From an uncultured Collinsella sp. (GTDB lineage Bacteria > Actinomycetota > Coriobacteriia > Coriobacteriales > Coriobacteriaceae): DNA of 13,309 bases. The notes under the pieces were generated by a model, which made no database searches, was not told the origin of the DNA, and worked only from the letters and a program-made list of their open reading frames with translations. Location of the stretch: assembly GCA_900751665.1 (NCBI GenBank), contig CAADSV010000197.1, positions 1-13,309 on the forward strand, read 5' to 3'. Positions 12,217 to 13,309 of the stretch are shown here, piece by piece. A program made the translations under genes and the position numbers. Every line of letters starts with the position of its first letter. Position 1 is the first letter of the stretch.

Positions 12217-13284
12217 ATGCGCGACAAGCTCGAAAAGATCATCAAGGCCTACGAGGAGCTCGAGAAGAAGCTTTCCGACCCGGCCGTCGCCTCTGATATT
12301 AAGGAGTTCACGCGTCTCAACAAGGAGTACGCGCACCAGTCCGACCTCATCGCCGCCTCGCGCGAGTACATCGGCGCGCTCGATGACATCGAGGCCGCCA
12401 AGGAAATGCTGCACGATACCACCGATGCCGATGAGAAGGAGATGCTCCAGATGGACATCTCCGAAAACGAGGCCAAGCTTCCCCAGCTCGAGGAAGACAT
12501 TAAGTACATGCTCATCCCGAGCGACCCCAACGACGACAAGAACACCATCGTCGAGATTCGCTCCGCCGCCGGTGGCGACGAGGCGGCCATCTTCGCCGGC
12601 GATCTGTACAAGATGTATCAGCGCTTCTGCGAATCGCGCGGCTGGAAGACCACCGTGCTCGATTCCAGCCCCAGCGAGGCTGGCGGCTTTAAGTCCATCG
12701 AGTTCAAGGTCGAGGGCGACCGTGTCTACTCCGTCATGAAGTACGAATCCGGCGTGCACCGCGTCCAGCGTGTCCCCAAGACCGAGTCTCAGGGCCGTAT
12801 CCAGACTTCCACGGCCACCGTCGCCGTGCTTCCCGAGGCCGAGGAGATTGACGTCCAGATTAACCAGTCCGATCTGCGCATCGATACCTACTGTGCTTCC
12901 GGCCCTGGCGGTCAGTGCGTTAACACCACCTACTCTGCCGTGCGCATCACCCACCTGCCCACCAACACCGTGGTGCAGTCGCAGGAGCAGCGCTCCCAGA
13001 TTCAGAACCGCGAGGTCTGCATGCAGATGCTGCGCGCCCGTCTGTACGAGATGGAGCTCGAGAAGCAGCAGGCCGAGCTTGGTGCCGAGCGTCAGAGCCA
13101 GATCGGCCACGGCAACCGTTCCGAGAAGATCCGTACCTACAACCAGCCCCAGGACCGTGTGACCGATCACCGCATCGGCTTCAACTCCACCTACAACGGC
13201 GTCCTTCTGGGCGATCAGCTCGGCACCGTCATCGAGGCGCTCGCCGCCGCCGAGCGTGCCGAGAAGCTGGCCCAGGCCGTGTAG
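12217..13284 (+). CDS. prfA: Peptide chain release factor 1
   Basis: A 355-residue class I release factor that reads UAA and UAG in the ribosomal A site and triggers hydrolysis of peptidyl-tRNA. Seen: an N-terminal helical domain (1-100), AAGGDEAAIFAGDLY (117-131), the codon-recognition segment SGVHRVQRVPKTESQGRIQTS (178-198) with the P-x-T tripeptide as P187-K-T189, the catalytic GGQ at 231-233, and RTYNQPQDRVTDHRIG (306-321). P-x-T rather than SPF makes it RF1, not RF2. Odd points: Gln196 replaces the His expected in RIHTS, the residue known to stack on the stop codon; Cys234 follows GGQ, where His, Gly or Ser is usual; and Tyr239 stands where Asp is usual in NTTDS. ATG 12217 follows AAAGGAG at 7 bases. 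prmC, which methylates GGQ, often lies downstream but is outside the window. Confidence 0.97.
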   Translation: MRDKLEKIIKAYEELEKKLSDPAVASDIKEFTRLNKEYAHQSDLIAASREYIGALDDIEAAKEMLHDTTDADEKEMLQMDISENEAKLPQLEEDIKYMLIPSDPNDDKNTIVEIRSAAGGDEAAIFAGDLYKMYQRFCESRGWKTTVLDSSPSEAGGFKSIEFKVEGDRVYSVMKYESGVHRVQRVPKTESQGRIQTSTATVAVLPEAEEIDVQINQSDLRIDTYCASGPGGQCVNTTYSAVRITHLPTNTVVQSQEQRSQIQNREVCMQMLRARLYEMELEKQQAELGAERQSQIGHGNRSEKIRTYNQPQDRVTDHRIGFNSTYNGVLLGDQLGTVIEALAAAERAEKLAQAV

Positions 13285-13286
13285 GT

Positions 13287-13309
13287 TCCGCCGTTCTACC
13301 GAACGGCGG
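13287..13309. repeat. Gene-end hairpin after prfA, cut by the window end
   Basis: TCCGCCGTTC-TACC-GAACGGCGG carries the same stem as 7332-7355 and begins 3 bases after the prfA stop. In both places GGTTCCGCCGTTC sits directly behind a TAG stop. The last base of the right arm and any T run lie outside the window. Confidence 0.75.

Noticed and set aside
12193..13170. A 325-codon Leu/Gly/Val-rich open frame opposite prfA
   Set aside because: Its hydrophobic look comes from reading GAG/AAG/GAC codons of prfA in reverse. prfA itself has all its hallmark motifs.

Overview
The window is a GC-rich bacterial chromosome segment with short intergenic gaps and Shine-Dalgarno-led genes. Protein content, codon use and the style of intergenic palindromes suggest a gut actinobacterium of the Coriobacteriia, most like Collinsella. 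That assignment is inference from memory, not from a search. I support twelve protein genes; no tRNA, rRNA, CRISPR array or transposase gene was found.

Layout. Bases 1-584 have no protein gene but hold a possible small structured RNA ending in a terminator, a 19-bp-arm palindrome and an element with 28-bp perfect inverted ends. A pyridoxal/pyridoxamine kinase gene (585-1409) overlaps a small cysteine-rich TIGR04076-like gene. After a 33-nt palindrome and three direct repeats phased at 33 bp comes an AAA/DUF4143 ATPase (1916-3277). It converges, across more palindromes, on a minus-strand pair: an MFS exporter (promoter at 5203) followed by a low-molecular-weight tyrosine phosphatase. Divergent from the exporter is a single-pass membrane protein with an acidic cytoplasmic tail (5451-6320), then a LacX-type aldose-1-epimerase (6434-7327) and a strong terminator. 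A polar amino acid ABC importer follows: Tat-type lipoprotein binding protein, long permease and GlnQ-type ATPase (7607-10499). Next are an M20 metallopeptidase (10572-11987) and prfA, release factor 1 (12217-13284).

How the parts fit. The importer and the M20 peptidase make a plausible amino acid/peptide uptake and hydrolysis block. The kinase is B6 salvage. The other genes are metabolically independent.

The most distinctive signals lie outside ordinary gene function. (1) Eleven of twelve genes stop with TAG, one with TAA and none with TGA. The RF1 encoded here carries Gln where RF1 normally has the codon-reading His of the RIHTS segment, plus Cys after GGQ. (2) Four copies of a 33-nt palindrome differ from each other only by G-U-preserving or compensatory changes. 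(3) A 33-bp-phased repeat lies in the promoter of the DUF4143 ATPase. (4) One hairpin follows the stop codons of two unrelated genes. (5) A palindromic insertion-like segment at 160-245 has what looks like an empty or deleted counterpart at 7480-7507.
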